From contig CAZCTC010000036.1 in NCBI GenBank assembly GCA_964501335.1, positions 12,908 through 76,907 of the forward strand: 64,000 nt of DNA. Reading direction: 5' to 3'. The stretch comes from CAZCTC01 sp964501335. Its GTDB lineage: Bacteria > Chloroflexota > Anaerolineae > B4-G1 > SLSP01. Position 1 is the stretch's first letter, and each line of letters starts with the position of its first letter. This document shows, piece after piece, positions 51,397 through 60,356 of the stretch. The position numbers were made by a program, and so were the translations under genes. The notes beneath the pieces were generated by a model. The model was given only the letters and a program-made list of their open reading frames with translations. It was not told the DNA's origin and searched no databases.

Positions 51397-53157
51397 CTAT
51401 TCGACGATACGAATGTGCAAATCTCTTAACTGCCGTTCGGAAGCGGGCGAAGGCGCATCCGCCATCAAATCCGCCGCCTGGGTGGTCTTAGGGAACGCAA
51501 TCACCTCACGGATGCTGGTCTCATCAGAGAGCAGCATCACCAGCCGGTCGATCCCGGGAGCCATCCCGCCGTGCGGCGGAGCGCCGTAAGAGAAGGCGTC
51601 CAGCATGTGACCGAAGCGCGCCCGGATCTCTTCCTCGGGATATCCCAGCACCTTGAAAATCGCCATCTGGATCTCAGGATCGTGGATACGGATCGAGCCG
51701 GAAGCCAGTTCATAACCGTTGCAAACCAGATCGTAAGCATCGGAAAGCACCGCCAACGGATCTTTCATCATCTCTTCATAAGTATTGGGCCGGGGCATCG
51801 TAAAGGGATGATGCGCCGCATCCCAGCGTTCTTCCTCGGCGTTCCACTCGTACATCGGGAAATCCAGCACCCAGCCGAAGGCCATCAAATTCGGATCGGC
51901 CAGCTTCAGCCGATCCCGGAAGGTCAAACGCAGCGCCGAAAGCGCCGGACCCACCACCTTAGGCTGATCGGCAACGATACAGACCAGATCGCCATCGTGC
52001 GCGCCCATCTGCCCGGCAATGGCTTTCAATTCATCCGGCGTGAGGAATTTCACCGCCGGCCCCTTCACCTCGCCCGGCAGGAATGCCAGCGTCACCAGGC
52101 CCTTGGCCCCCTGCCCCTTGGCAATCTCGGTCAATTCGTCGAGCTGCCGGCGCGTATATTCCGCACAGCCCGGCGCCACAATCCCCTTGATCCGTCCGCC
52201 GCCGGCTGCCGCCTGCTGGAAGACCGCAAAGCTGCTGCCGCTCAGCAAGGGAGTCAGCTCCTGCAATTCCATGCCAAAGCGCAGATCGGGCTTATCGACC
52301 CCGTAGCGCTCGATCGTCTCACGGTACGAAAGGCGGGGGAACGGCGAAAGCACACGTTTGCCGGGCGTCACGGCCGGGATCATCTCCGTAAAGAGCCCTT
52401 CCACAATCTCCAACAGATCATCGCGTTCCACAAAGGACATTTCCATATCGAGCTGCGTGAACTCAGGCTGGCGATCCCCGCGCAGATCTTCATCGCGGAA
52501 ACAGCGAGCAATCTGGAAATAACGCTCGTAGCCGGCCACCATCAACAGCTGCTTCAACTGCTGCGGCGACTGGGGCAGCGCATAGAAATCGCCAGGATGA
52601 ACCCGGCTGGGAACAAGATAGTCACGGGCACCCTCGGGCGTCGATTTGAAAAGGATCGGCGTCTCGATTTCCAGGAAACCCAACTTCTCCAGATAATCGC
52701 GGATGAATTTCACCACATGGTGGCGCAAAATGATATTACGCTGCATCCGCGCCCGCCGCAGGTCCAGATAACGGTAGCGCAGGCGAAGCGCCTCATCTAC
52801 CGGAGAATCCTCATAAATATAGAAGGGAGTTGTACGCGACGTATTAAGAATCTTGATCGAGTGGGCCTCGACTTCGATCTCACCGCTGGCCCAATCGGGA
52901 TTGACCTGATCGATCGGCCGGCGGCGCACAATTCCGCGTACCTGCACCACAAACTCACTGCGCACCTGATCGGCGACCGCATGGGCCTCCGGCGCCGCAT
53001 CCGGGCTGGCGACAACCTGGGTCAGTCCCCAGCGGTCGCGCAGGACGATAAAAATCAATCCGCCATGATCCCGCCGCCGGTTGACCCACCCGGCCAGCGT
53101 GACTTCCTGGCCCTCATGTTCCGCTCGCAATTCTCCACAGGTGCGGTTTTTCAACAT
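51397..53157 (-). CDS. aspS: Aspartyl-tRNA synthetase
   Basis: Class IIb synthetase of 586 residues, bacterial type. OB-fold anticodon domain ~1-105 (VTLAGWVNRRRDHGGLIFIVLRD in parts), motif 2 FQIARCFRDEDLRGDRQPEFT, the ~120-residue bacterial insertion (TVTxx/ GVAPGCAEYTRRQLDELTE region ~285-415), and motif 3 GMAPGIDRLVMLL. All catalytic features appear complete. No asnS or gatCAB genes are visible, so discrimination between Asp and Asn tRNAs cannot be judged. First gene of the minus-strand pair with the DUF2156-like gene. Confidence 0.97.
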   Translation of the reverse strand: MLKNRTCGELRAEHEGQEVTLAGWVNRRRDHGGLIFIVLRDRWGLTQVVASPDAAPEAHAVADQVRSEFVVQVRGIVRRRPIDQVNPDWASGEIEVEAHSIKILNTSRTTPFYIYEDSPVDEALRLRYRYLDLRRARMQRNIILRHHVVKFIRDYLEKLGFLEIETPILFKSTPEGARDYLVPSRVHPGDFYALPQSPQQLKQLLMVAGYERYFQIARCFRDEDLRGDRQPEFTQLDMEMSFVERDDLLEIVEGLFTEMIPAVTPGKRVLSPFPRLSYRETIERYGVDKPDLRFGMELQELTPLLSGSSFAVFQQAAAGGGRIKGIVAPGCAEYTRRQLDELTEIAKGQGAKGLVTLAFLPGEVKGPAVKFLTPDELKAIAGQMGAHDGDLVCIVADQPKVVGPALSALRLTFRDRLKLADPNLMAFGWVLDFPMYEWNAEEERWDAAHHPFTMPRPNTYEEMMKDPLAVLSDAYDLVCNGYELASGSIRIHDPEIQMAIFKVLGYPEEEIRARFGHMLDAFSYGAPPHGGMAPGIDRLVMLLSDETSIREVIAFPKTTQAADLMADAPSPASERQLRDLHIRIVE

Positions 53158-53229
53158 AGTTGCCTCCCCCGTCGAAAGTAGGCATAACTATACCACAGGG
53201 AGCAGGGGAAGCAAGCGATGGTATTTTCA

Positions 53230-53372
53230 TATTTTCGCGCGCCGCCTGCGTAGCAGGTCAGATAAACAGAGAAAAGTTATTTTTATTCATTTTGTCGGCA
53301 GCATCAGAAAGCCGCCGACAAAATGAGCTTTTCTTTCTCTTGTTTTTCGGACTAGCCGTACAGGTGATAAGG
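53230..53372 (+). repeat. Dispersed hairpin repeat, family A, diverged copy 6
   Basis: Hairpin 53288-53325 (arm CATTTTGTCGGC with imperfect top, ATCAGAAA loop) and the right tail GGACTAGCCGTACAGGT. The left blocks are degraded. It lies between aspS (-) and the envelope operon (+). Confidence 0.55.
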
Positions 53373-53412
53373 ATTCAAGTCAAAATGATGCCGCGCCCCG
53401 CTTTGCCTGCAC

Positions 53413-53441
53413 TTGATCTATTCAAAAAGGGCGTTTATAAT
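53413..53441 (+). promoter_or_regulatory. Promoter overlapping the start of the envelope operon
   Basis: TTGATC (53413-53418), 17-bp spacer, TATAAT (53436-53441). The expected start (~53447) is after ATG 53440, so if this promoter is used, translation would begin at ATG 53452 almost without a leader. Confidence 0.5.
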
Positions 53442-54729
53442 GATGGTCAGAATGGAAATACTTTCAGGAATCCTCCCTCCCTGGTTTAAAGAGTGGTTCC
53501 AGATTTATTTAGTCCCCCTGTTTAAAATCGAGGGGCGCCAACTGTTGTCGTACCTGTTTAAAGGCGTTGGGGATATCTTGTTGTTCCTCGGATTGCCGCT
53601 TTTCATCGGCGTCGGCAGTGAGGCATTCTGGAGCGCTCGTTATTCGTTGCTGCCCGAACAACAGCAACAAGTTTTGCTATGGGCCAGTTTTTCCGATTTG
53701 ACTGCCTATGTAGAGGATATTCCACCGGTCGTACCGCTGGTTTTATGGTACAAGGAAGGAGGGTTGCAGGCGAAAAACCCGGACAACTGCGAAGGGATTA
53801 TGGGCTTCTATACCGCGGTTAAAACAGGCCAGGTGCCCTGTTATCCCCCAGGTCCCATATCTCCCTTTGAAGTGGCTCATCAGTTACAAGACGGGGCGCG
53901 TATATTCAAGGAATATTGCCCTGAGATCCACTATACCACCAGTGATCCGGCGCTGATCAAACAGTGTTATTTGTATTACAATGCCGGCCCGCGCACCCGT
54001 TTAACCGCGGACAGCTCCGGCTATGTCATGAATGGTTATGATGCTGCCCATCAAAACATGGTTCTGACCGATATCCAGGGGCGGCAATATCGCCTGAAGG
54101 CTTTGGGAGCCTGGCCGGTTCATCTGGCCATCCAGGCCCAACTGGCAGGCCAGAAACGTGAAACCGGTCCATCATTTTTGTTGGCCCCCGGGCTTTTGCT
54201 TCAGGAAGCCGCCGATCGGATCTGGGCCCAACAAACGGACATTAACACCGATCCCCCTGCACCCGAGGCTACTCCCCGCCCCCGCTGCCAGGAACCCGAA
54301 ACCGGTCCCTGTCTGGTAGCACCTCATTTAGGCGGGGATCCCGGGCTCCGTCCCTCGCTCAATCCGCTGATCGTTCCCCCATCCGCTGCCACCGAACCGA
54401 AGTGCGGCGTGATTCCAGGATCCGATCTGGGAGCAGCGCAGCCGGCGCTCGTCCTGGCCCCCATGCAAGGGAATCTCACCCGTTATACCGATGCTCAGGG
54501 CAACCTGGCCATCCAGATTGAAAATGCAGAATGGACGGTCTGGCTTATTGGACTGCGCTCCTACGTGGCAGAGCCCGGCCCAGTCACCGCAGGACAACCA
54601 ATCGGAGCGATTGGCGGCCTCAACTCGAGCACGCCAGCCGTACATTATGCAGTGTACGACAAAGCCCAAACCGGCTTTGTCGATCCGCTAAGTTTCTTAC
54701 CTGAAGGGGAATGTCCACCCCTGAGGTAA
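53440..54729 (+). CDS. Membrane protein with lysozyme-like and degenerate M23-like domains
   Basis: About 429 residues from ATG 53440 (AAGGG at eight bases); ATG 53452 is the alternative given the overlapping promoter. A hydrophobic segment at ~45-62 anchors it. Residues ~85-240 look like a soluble lytic transglycosylase: Glu in WYKEGGL, GIMGFYTAV, and LYYNAGPRTR. A Pro-rich linker ~270-330 leads to a C-terminal domain ending GPVTAGQPIGAIGGL, VHYAVYD and FVDPLSFLP, the end of an M23 LytM fold; the first zinc ligands are missing, so peptidase activity is doubtful. Likely a peptidoglycan-binding or -cutting protein, first of three overlapping or close genes. Confidence 0.7.
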   Translation: MMVRMEILSGILPPWFKEWFQIYLVPLFKIEGRQLLSYLFKGVGDILLFLGLPLFIGVGSEAFWSARYSLLPEQQQQVLLWASFSDLTAYVEDIPPVVPLVLWYKEGGLQAKNPDNCEGIMGFYTAVKTGQVPCYPPGPISPFEVAHQLQDGARIFKEYCPEIHYTTSDPALIKQCYLYYNAGPRTRLTADSSGYVMNGYDAAHQNMVLTDIQGRQYRLKALGAWPVHLAIQAQLAGQKRETGPSFLLAPGLLLQEAADRIWAQQTDINTDPPAPEATPRPRCQEPETGPCLVAPHLGGDPGLRPSLNPLIVPPSAATEPKCGVIPGSDLGAAQPALVLAPMQGNLTRYTDAQGNLAIQIENAEWTVWLIGLRSYVAEPGPVTAGQPIGAIGGLNSSTPAVHYAVYDKAQTGFVDPLSFLPEGECPPLR

Positions 54730-54765
54730 AACTCTCACATTCTATCGCTTGCAAGGAGGAATCTC

Positions 54766-55308
54766 ATGGTGGATCTTATCGCACTACTGCCACTGGCTCT
54801 GGTAATATTGGCGGGTCTTTGGGCACTCTGGCTGGTCTTCAAGCGCGACTTGCTGGCCCAAAACCTGGGGAAACTGATCTCCTATTTCCTGGGCGCGGTC
54901 CTCACCTTCCTGGCAGTCGGTCTGCTGGTCGTCTGGTTCCTGCCTTCCTGGATTCGCATGCAATTGGAAGATGCCAATAGCTCACAAGATGTTCAGGCCA
55001 TTCAAAACATCGTTCAGGAAAACTGGAATGAAGCCACCGCCCCGCGCGGCGTGGCCCCCACCGCTGCCCCCGTCGCTACGGAAAACCCGGTCAGCCCCAT
55101 CGTGGTCACTCCCGATGCCGGCGCCGCCAATCCAGGGATTCAATCCGTGCAACCTGGAGGAGCAACGAAACACACGGTCGTAGCGGGAGACACACTCTAC
55201 AGCCTTTCCAAACGCTATGGCGTATCAGTCGCAGCAATCCAGCAGGCTAACAACCTGGCCACCGAAAATATTCAGGTAGGACAGGTCCTGACTATCCCGG
55301 CGCCGTGA
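54766..55308 (+). CDS. Membrane-anchored LysM protein
   Basis: 180 residues. Two hydrophobic helices (~3-25 and ~40-66), a Pro/Ala-rich spacer ~90-130, then one LysM domain ~135-178 (HTVVAGDTLYSLSKRYGVSV, IQQANNLATENIQVGQVLTI). LysM binds peptidoglycan or chitin, so the C-terminus should be outside the membrane. ATG behind AAGGAGG; stop overlaps the next start in GTGA. Middle gene of the envelope operon. Confidence 0.88.
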   Translation: MVDLIALLPLALVILAGLWALWLVFKRDLLAQNLGKLISYFLGAVLTFLAVGLLVVWFLPSWIRMQLEDANSSQDVQAIQNIVQENWNEATAPRGVAPTAAPVATENPVSPIVVTPDAGAANPGIQSVQPGGATKHTVVAGDTLYSLSKRYGVSVAAIQQANNLATENIQVGQVLTIPAP

Positions 55309-56141
55309 GCACCGAATCCAGTTCCAACCAACAGTCCCATCCAGTGAAGGAACGGAAGTTCCCTTCCCTGCGCAGGCCCTGGAACAGCTTTATCAGCATG
55401 ATCCGAGAGGCAGTTCTGCCCATGCCGCACTATCTCAAGGATGAGAAAGTGCAAATGAAGATTATGATGGCAGACTATCGACGTAAAGTTCCATTCTATG
55501 TCATCATCGCTTCGGCGGTTGTGGGAGTCATCGCAGGAATCATCTGGATTATTTTCGGGGGAATGGCCGCCAGTGCCTGTGCGGTCTCGGCTCCGGTAGA
55601 TTGTGCCGTCAGTAGCCAGTGCACACCAACGCCCGTAGTGGCCGGCGCGGAGCTGCTGCCGACCCCTACACCGTTACCGCCGACGCCTACACCGATGCCG
55701 CCGACTCCGGAAGAGCAGGCCCGCCTGCAAGAGAGATGGAGATTATGTACCGACTACAATTCAAACCAATTTCTGGCAGCCGTCTTCGTCCTGTTGGCGC
55801 TGGTTACAATCGCCAAATCCGTGGATGACTTGCTGCAATACTATCAATGGCAGTTCATTTTGACGAACAAACGGATCATCATCATGGCTCCCGATCTGCG
55901 TCAAAAAGGATTCGCTGACGTCATCTACTTGAAAGGCGGCAAGATCCAGGTAGTCGATACTAACTGGTCCCATAGCTCTTATTGGGGTTTCTTCCAGGCC
56001 ATGACGGGCGCCCGGGATGTCAACCTCAGCATGGGCGGCTATGAATTCAAAGAGTTGGGCGCCGAGGTCAAAAGCGGGCTACGTTTCCCCGATGTGACGC
56101 CGGAAGACAGCAAGTTGCTGGAAGAGATCATTTTCGGGTAA
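55305..56141 (+). CDS. Membrane protein with bacterial PH-like domain
   Basis: 278 residues, GTG start overlapping the LysM stop. Membrane helix ~65-88, a short loop with a TPTPLPPTPTPMPPTP linker ~105-130, second membrane helix ~150-170, then a C-terminal cytosolic domain ~175-278 whose opening WQFILTNKRIIIMAPDLRQKG is typical of bacterial PH (bPH2/DUF304) domains. The family often senses envelope stress or scaffolds complexes. Last gene of the operon before a strong terminator. Confidence 0.7.
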   Translation: MSTESSSNQQSHPVKERKFPSLRRPWNSFISMIREAVLPMPHYLKDEKVQMKIMMADYRRKVPFYVIIASAVVGVIAGIIWIIFGGMAASACAVSAPVDCAVSSQCTPTPVVAGAELLPTPTPLPPTPTPMPPTPEEQARLQERWRLCTDYNSNQFLAAVFVLLALVTIAKSVDDLLQYYQWQFILTNKRIIIMAPDLRQKGFADVIYLKGGKIQVVDTNWSHSSYWGFFQAMTGARDVNLSMGGYEFKELGAEVKSGLRFPDVTPEDSKLLEEIIFG

Positions 56142-56177
56142 AGGGATCTCTTATCCACGCCCCATCTCTAACAAACA

Positions 56178-56206
56178 AAAATCGGGCCGCACGCCGGCCC
56201 GATTTT
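56178..56206. terminator. Bidirectional terminator
   Basis: AAAATCGGGCCG, loop CACGC, CGGCCCGATTTT, with flanking A and T tracts, between the PH-like gene (+) and the GH99-like gene (-). Confidence 0.85.
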
Positions 56207-56225
56207 GTTGTCTATGCCCCTAAGC

Positions 56226-57593
56226 TCATCGCGTTCGAACTCTAAAAAGCATCCAGCCCAAGAACCCCAATCCCAAAGGAAACAAACTCCCGCTGCAAAA
56301 GCGAGACTCAGGCGGCACAGATTCCACCGGCAAAAAAGGCGAATAAGTGGGTGTAGGAGAAGCCAAAGCAATGCCGGTCTGAATCGGGGTATAAATATTA
56401 TCAGCCGGCAAGTTCCCGGTTCCAACTCCTACCAAAGTCACCGCCACCGGCGGCGTAGGAGTCGGCAATCGAAAGGGCGTTTCAGAAGGAGTCAAAGTCG
56501 GCTCGGGCGGCAAAGGGGTAGGAGGTTCCGGCGTCGCCGTCGGCAACGGAGAAACAACAGTAGGTGGGATCGGAGTCGGCGTTAAAGTAAGCGTGGGCGT
56601 CGGCGTCGCTGTGGGCGGCTGAGGTGTAAAAGTAGGAGTCGGCCGCGGCGGTAAACTGCGAAAAGTCCCCACCAGATAAGCAGTTTGATTTAAATAGGTA
56701 TCGCTGGTCAACTGAGAAGGCTCAATCTGTGAACCCTCAGTCCAACCGTTAAAACTGTTGATCAGAATCCAATCCGGACTGCTGCGCACCACCTCATGCC
56801 ATAAAGCGTCATAATAATTTCCCTGATCCCGTTCCCGCACCAGAGGAGCCTCTGGATGCAGAACACGGTCATTGTAACCCGGAGAAACAGTTCCGACCCA
56901 ATAACGGAACCGTCCCTGCTGAGCACTCCAGGTACGAACCGCTCCCCCGACTTCCATTTCCAGGCTGGTCGGGTCCTGCGCCTTATTGATGTTATAGTAA
57001 TAAAACCCATCGAAAGCCTGGAGATATTCCACCCCACTGGCCTCAGCAATCCAAATCATAGTGTGCTGCGGATCGATCTGCTGGCGGATAGTATTCCAGC
57101 TATCAGCCGAATAGCGCGCCTGTCCCAGAAAGAAAATCACCGGCTTCCCGGCTGTCTGCAAATAAGCCGAATTTCGAGCATGCCGATCCCGTAACTCCCC
57201 CAGAGAGGCCGTCAACTTATCTACTGTGGGCAACAGAGGAGAATAAACATCCACAGCGACCGCAGCCTTCATCTGATAATGCCCTGATTTCTCCAGCAAG
57301 GTGATGAAATTACTTTCGGAAGGATTTCCATCCCGTTCCGCCCCTTGCCAGAATTGAATCAACGCATCGAGACCAGCCCGCTTAGCCTGCACTACATGAA
57401 GTTCAATCACCGTAGGATCATCCGAAGAATAGGGCTGAACAGGAGAATCGGGCAAAGGCAAAGACCAGGTGTTGGCATCCCAACGGGCATAATAAAAAGC
57501 CAGAACCAAAGGACCACCCTGGGCCTGCAAAGGGCTCACGGGACTCAACAGGATCACCAAAGCCAGGAACAAACCAGCTTTACGAATATGCAT
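56226..57593 (-). CDS. GH99/GH71-like secreted protein with C-terminal anchor
   Basis: 455 residues from the ATG ending at 57593, behind GGAGG; the longer frame to 57650 is unlikely. Signal peptide ~1-25. Residues ~28-300 resemble the GH71/GH99-like (endo-mannanase-type) fold: LAFYYARWDANTW at the start, GLDALIQFWQG, and FNGWTEGSQIEPS near the end, holding the acidic pair expected. A long Thr/Pro-rich spacer ~310-420 and a C-terminal hydrophobic helix plus RVRTR tail suggest surface anchoring. Activity on mannans is a family-level guess. Confidence 0.75.
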   Translation of the reverse strand: MHIRKAGLFLALVILLSPVSPLQAQGGPLVLAFYYARWDANTWSLPLPDSPVQPYSSDDPTVIELHVVQAKRAGLDALIQFWQGAERDGNPSESNFITLLEKSGHYQMKAAVAVDVYSPLLPTVDKLTASLGELRDRHARNSAYLQTAGKPVIFFLGQARYSADSWNTIRQQIDPQHTMIWIAEASGVEYLQAFDGFYYYNINKAQDPTSLEMEVGGAVRTWSAQQGRFRYWVGTVSPGYNDRVLHPEAPLVRERDQGNYYDALWHEVVRSSPDWILINSFNGWTEGSQIEPSQLTSDTYLNQTAYLVGTFRSLPPRPTPTFTPQPPTATPTPTLTLTPTPIPPTVVSPLPTATPEPPTPLPPEPTLTPSETPFRLPTPTPPVAVTLVGVGTGNLPADNIYTPIQTGIALASPTPTYSPFLPVESVPPESRFCSGSLFPLGLGFLGWMLFRVRTR

Positions 57594-57665
57594 ATTCGCC
57601 TCCATCCGCAGTATAACTCCAAGCTTGCCGAAAAACAAGCGAGATTGCAACCGCTTTCACCGCCC

Positions 57666-57694
57666 TGGACACCCCTTTTTTTATCGAGTATAAT
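57666..57694 (+). promoter_or_regulatory. Promoter of the site-2 protease operon
   Basis: TGGACA (57666-57671), 17-bp spacer, TATAAT (57689-57694), followed by AAGGAGAG and ATG 57722. Confidence 0.65.
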
Positions 57695-57721
57695 TTGACC
57701 GATAGCACAAGGAGAGAAAAA

Positions 57722-59176
57722 ATGAATTTACCCTTACAATACTTCAACGGCCCTGCCGGCCTGATCATCGCATTCCTGTTAGCATTGGTTCCCCTGCTTG
57801 TTTTACATGAACTGGGACACTTTTTCATGGCGAAACTCATGGGAGTATGGGCACATGAATTTGGGATTGGCATCCCCCCCCGAATCGTACGGCTCTTTAA
57901 ATGGCGCGAAACTGAATTTACCTTAAATTGGATTCCCTTCGGCGCCTTTGTCCTCCTGGAAGGCGAGCAATATCAAGAAGCCATGGCCCAGGTCGAGGCC
58001 GCACCCTCATCCCCAGCTCCCGACAATCCCGCACCTGCATCCAAAACCGAAGCCATGCCGACCGCCGAGAGTCTGGCCAAAATCGCTGAAATCCGCCGTC
58101 ACAGTCTGGAGACCAAATCCCCGGGGCAGCGCTTCCTGATTTTCGCCGGCGGCCCCTTGATGAACATTTTGACAGCCTGGATAGTCGCCATCGTTATGTA
58201 TATGACAGGGGTGCCTAATGTTCAAAATACCCAACCCTTCATCACTAAAGTCGTCCCCAATTCGCCTGGAATGGCCGCGGGAATCCAATCGGGAGATATC
58301 ATTCTAAAAGTCAACGATATTGCCATTTCTTCCGTGGATGAAATAAGTCCCATCGTTCAAAAACACCTCGATGAAAACGTCAATATTGAATTGAATCGCA
58401 ATGGAACCTCTCTCAATGTGACCGTGGTGCCGCGCTCCAATCCGCCGGCCGGAGAGGGAGCGATAGGAATCCAGCTCTCCAACATCGCCACCCGGGTCAT
58501 GATTCAAAACGTAACCGTCGATTCTCCAGCTGCCAGGGCCGGGATACAGAATCGAGATGTGATCCTCAAAATCAACGGCGAAAAAATATTTGACAGCAAT
58601 AGTGCGATGGTACTGCTTGAAGCCCACGCAGGGGAGGCCCTCACTTTAGAAATAGAGCATGAAAAAGCGCCCTTGACTGTAACCCTCACCCCGGCCACCG
58701 ACGAAAAGATCGGCGTTGAGCTCGTTACAACCTTGCCTCCAGGCTCGCTAAAACAATTTCCTTTTCCGGAAGCATTCGTTAAAGGGAGCCAGTACTTCGG
58801 GCTGGTAATTGGAGGTACCCTCTGGGCACCTATCGCTTTAATTCAGGGACAACTTCCGCTGGAGACCGCACGTCCCATGGGCGTAGTGGGAATAAGTAAT
58901 GTGGCCTCTCAATCCCTCCAGGAAAGTATTACCCAAAACTCTCTCTATCCTTATTTCAGCCTGTTGATTATCATCAGCATTGCCCTGGGCGTTTTTAACT
59001 TTCTCCCCATTCCAGCCCTGGATGGCGGCCGAATCCTGTTCATCATTATCGAAAAAATCCGTGGTCATCGATTGACTCCCAGCGTCGAAGCGAAAATTCA
59101 TCAAGTCGCCCTGTTAATCCTCTTGGGAATTTTCGTAGTCGTCACCATATTTGATATCTCCGATATAATACGATAA
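57722..59176 (+). CDS. Site-2-type intramembrane metalloprotease (M50, RseP-like)
   Basis: 484-residue membrane protease that cleaves transmembrane substrates, often releasing regulators in envelope stress. ATG 57722 behind AAGGAGAG. Zinc site HELGH in the first helix (residues ~28-32) and the second ligand in LPIPALDGGRILF (~427-439). Two PDZ domains lie between: ~175-245 (VVPNSPGMAAGIQSGDIIL) and ~255-330 (VDSPAARAGIQNRDVILKI). A ~55-residue Pro/Ala-rich insert at ~80-120 precedes the first PDZ. The HEAT-repeat and gluzincin genes follow on the same strand. Confidence 0.93.
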   Translation: MNLPLQYFNGPAGLIIAFLLALVPLLVLHELGHFFMAKLMGVWAHEFGIGIPPRIVRLFKWRETEFTLNWIPFGAFVLLEGEQYQEAMAQVEAAPSSPAPDNPAPASKTEAMPTAESLAKIAEIRRHSLETKSPGQRFLIFAGGPLMNILTAWIVAIVMYMTGVPNVQNTQPFITKVVPNSPGMAAGIQSGDIILKVNDIAISSVDEISPIVQKHLDENVNIELNRNGTSLNVTVVPRSNPPAGEGAIGIQLSNIATRVMIQNVTVDSPAARAGIQNRDVILKINGEKIFDSNSAMVLLEAHAGEALTLEIEHEKAPLTVTLTPATDEKIGVELVTTLPPGSLKQFPFPEAFVKGSQYFGLVIGGTLWAPIALIQGQLPLETARPMGVVGISNVASQSLQESITQNSLYPYFSLLIIISIALGVFNFLPIPALDGGRILFIIIEKIRGHRLTPSVEAKIHQVALLILLGIFVVVTIFDISDIIR

Positions 59177-59237
59177 GCCAAAGCCTGGATTGATTCACCG
59201 TTGCATTGAATAATCAAGGAAATTAAGGCCAACAATC

Positions 59238-60344
59238 ATGGAAGATACAAAATCAATAAATCGTATGTGGAATGCTCTGGAACAAAATCAACAGGTTCCA
59301 GAAAATATAGATCTACACTACCTTTCTGGCCTATCTCTGGAAGATCAGGAACGTTTAGAACTGATCTGGTCACGTCTGCCGGACCCCATACGTCAGAAAC
59401 TGATCCACGAACTGGTAGAAATAGCAGAAGCTGACTATGAGATGGATTTTGCCTTTCTTTTTCGGCTTGCGCTCAATGATCCAGACCCGGAAATACGCGC
59501 CACAGCCATCGAAGGATTATGGGAAGATGAAGACGTAAGACTGGTCACTCCACTTACCCGTCATTTGCTCACCGACACCGATCTCCAGGTACGCATTGCA
59601 GCCGCCCAAACTCTGGCCCGCTTTATCCTGCTGGGAGAATTGGAAAAAATTCGTTCCCGCCCCTTTGAGGTTGCCTGCCAGGCTCTGATTCAGGCCTTCT
59701 ACCGCCGGGGAGAAAATCTTGAAGTACGACGGAGAGCATTAGAATCCCTGGCTTATGCCAGCCTGAGCGAAGTTCCGCGAATGATTGAAGAATCCTATGC
59801 TGAAGGGGAAGAACCCTTAAGAATCAGTGCCGTCTTTGCCATGGGACGCAGCGCCGACCGCCGCCGCTGGGGAGATATCGTTCGGCAGGAACTTCACAAT
59901 TCCAATCCTAACATGCGTTATGAAGCAGCCCGGGCTTGTGGCGAGCTGGAAATCAAAGAAGCCATTCGAGAACTGATTGAACTGGTAGATGACGTTGATC
60001 CTGAAGTTCAGGAAGCCGCCATTTGGGCTTTAGGGCAGATCGGCGGCGATGCAGCACGTCGTACATTAGAAAAATATGCCAGCTCCGACAATGAAATCCT
60101 CAAAGAAGCAGCTCTAGATGCCCTACAGGAACTGGAATTCTATCATGGCGAAAGTAGCAGCCTTTTCCCATCTCCCGCCCGCCCGGGTCGGCCAAAAGCA
60201 AAAACTTCTTTCTGGCAGGCTGATGAAGAAGAATCCCCAGAAGATCTGGATGAAGATTTTGATCTGATAGATGAAGACGTAAACGCTGACATCTCGCTGG
60301 ACGACGACGACGATGACGACGACGATGAAGGCAACGATCTCTAA
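59238..60344 (+). CDS. HEAT-repeat protein with poly-Asp tail
   Basis: 368 residues. HEAT/armadillo-like repeats ~75-300, each with DxxxxVRxAAxxALxxL character (DPDPEIRATAIEGLWE, DTDLQVRIAAAQTLARF, DVDPEVQEAAIWALGQIG). The last ~60 residues are very acidic and end in ten consecutive Asp then EGNDL. HEAT solenoids bind protein partners; the acidic tail may bind basic proteins or metal. No enzymatic motif. Between the protease and gluzincin genes, with a 12-bp gap to the latter. Confidence 0.85.
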   Translation: MEDTKSINRMWNALEQNQQVPENIDLHYLSGLSLEDQERLELIWSRLPDPIRQKLIHELVEIAEADYEMDFAFLFRLALNDPDPEIRATAIEGLWEDEDVRLVTPLTRHLLTDTDLQVRIAAAQTLARFILLGELEKIRSRPFEVACQALIQAFYRRGENLEVRRRALESLAYASLSEVPRMIEESYAEGEEPLRISAVFAMGRSADRRRWGDIVRQELHNSNPNMRYEAARACGELEIKEAIRELIELVDDVDPEVQEAAIWALGQIGGDAARRTLEKYASSDNEILKEAALDALQELEFYHGESSSLFPSPARPGRPKAKTSFWQADEEESPEDLDEDFDLIDEDVNADISLDDDDDDDDDEGNDL

Positions 60345-60356
60345 TAGGAGCTTCTT

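Noticed and set aside
51571..53181. 536-codon open frame opposite aspS
   Set aside because: Fully contained in a clear aspS gene; composition is that of an antisense shadow in GC-rich DNA.
54300..54729. Active M23 peptidase at the end of the envelope protein
   Set aside because: The C-terminal half of the fold is recognisable but the first His/Asp zinc ligands are absent, so I report only a degenerate domain.
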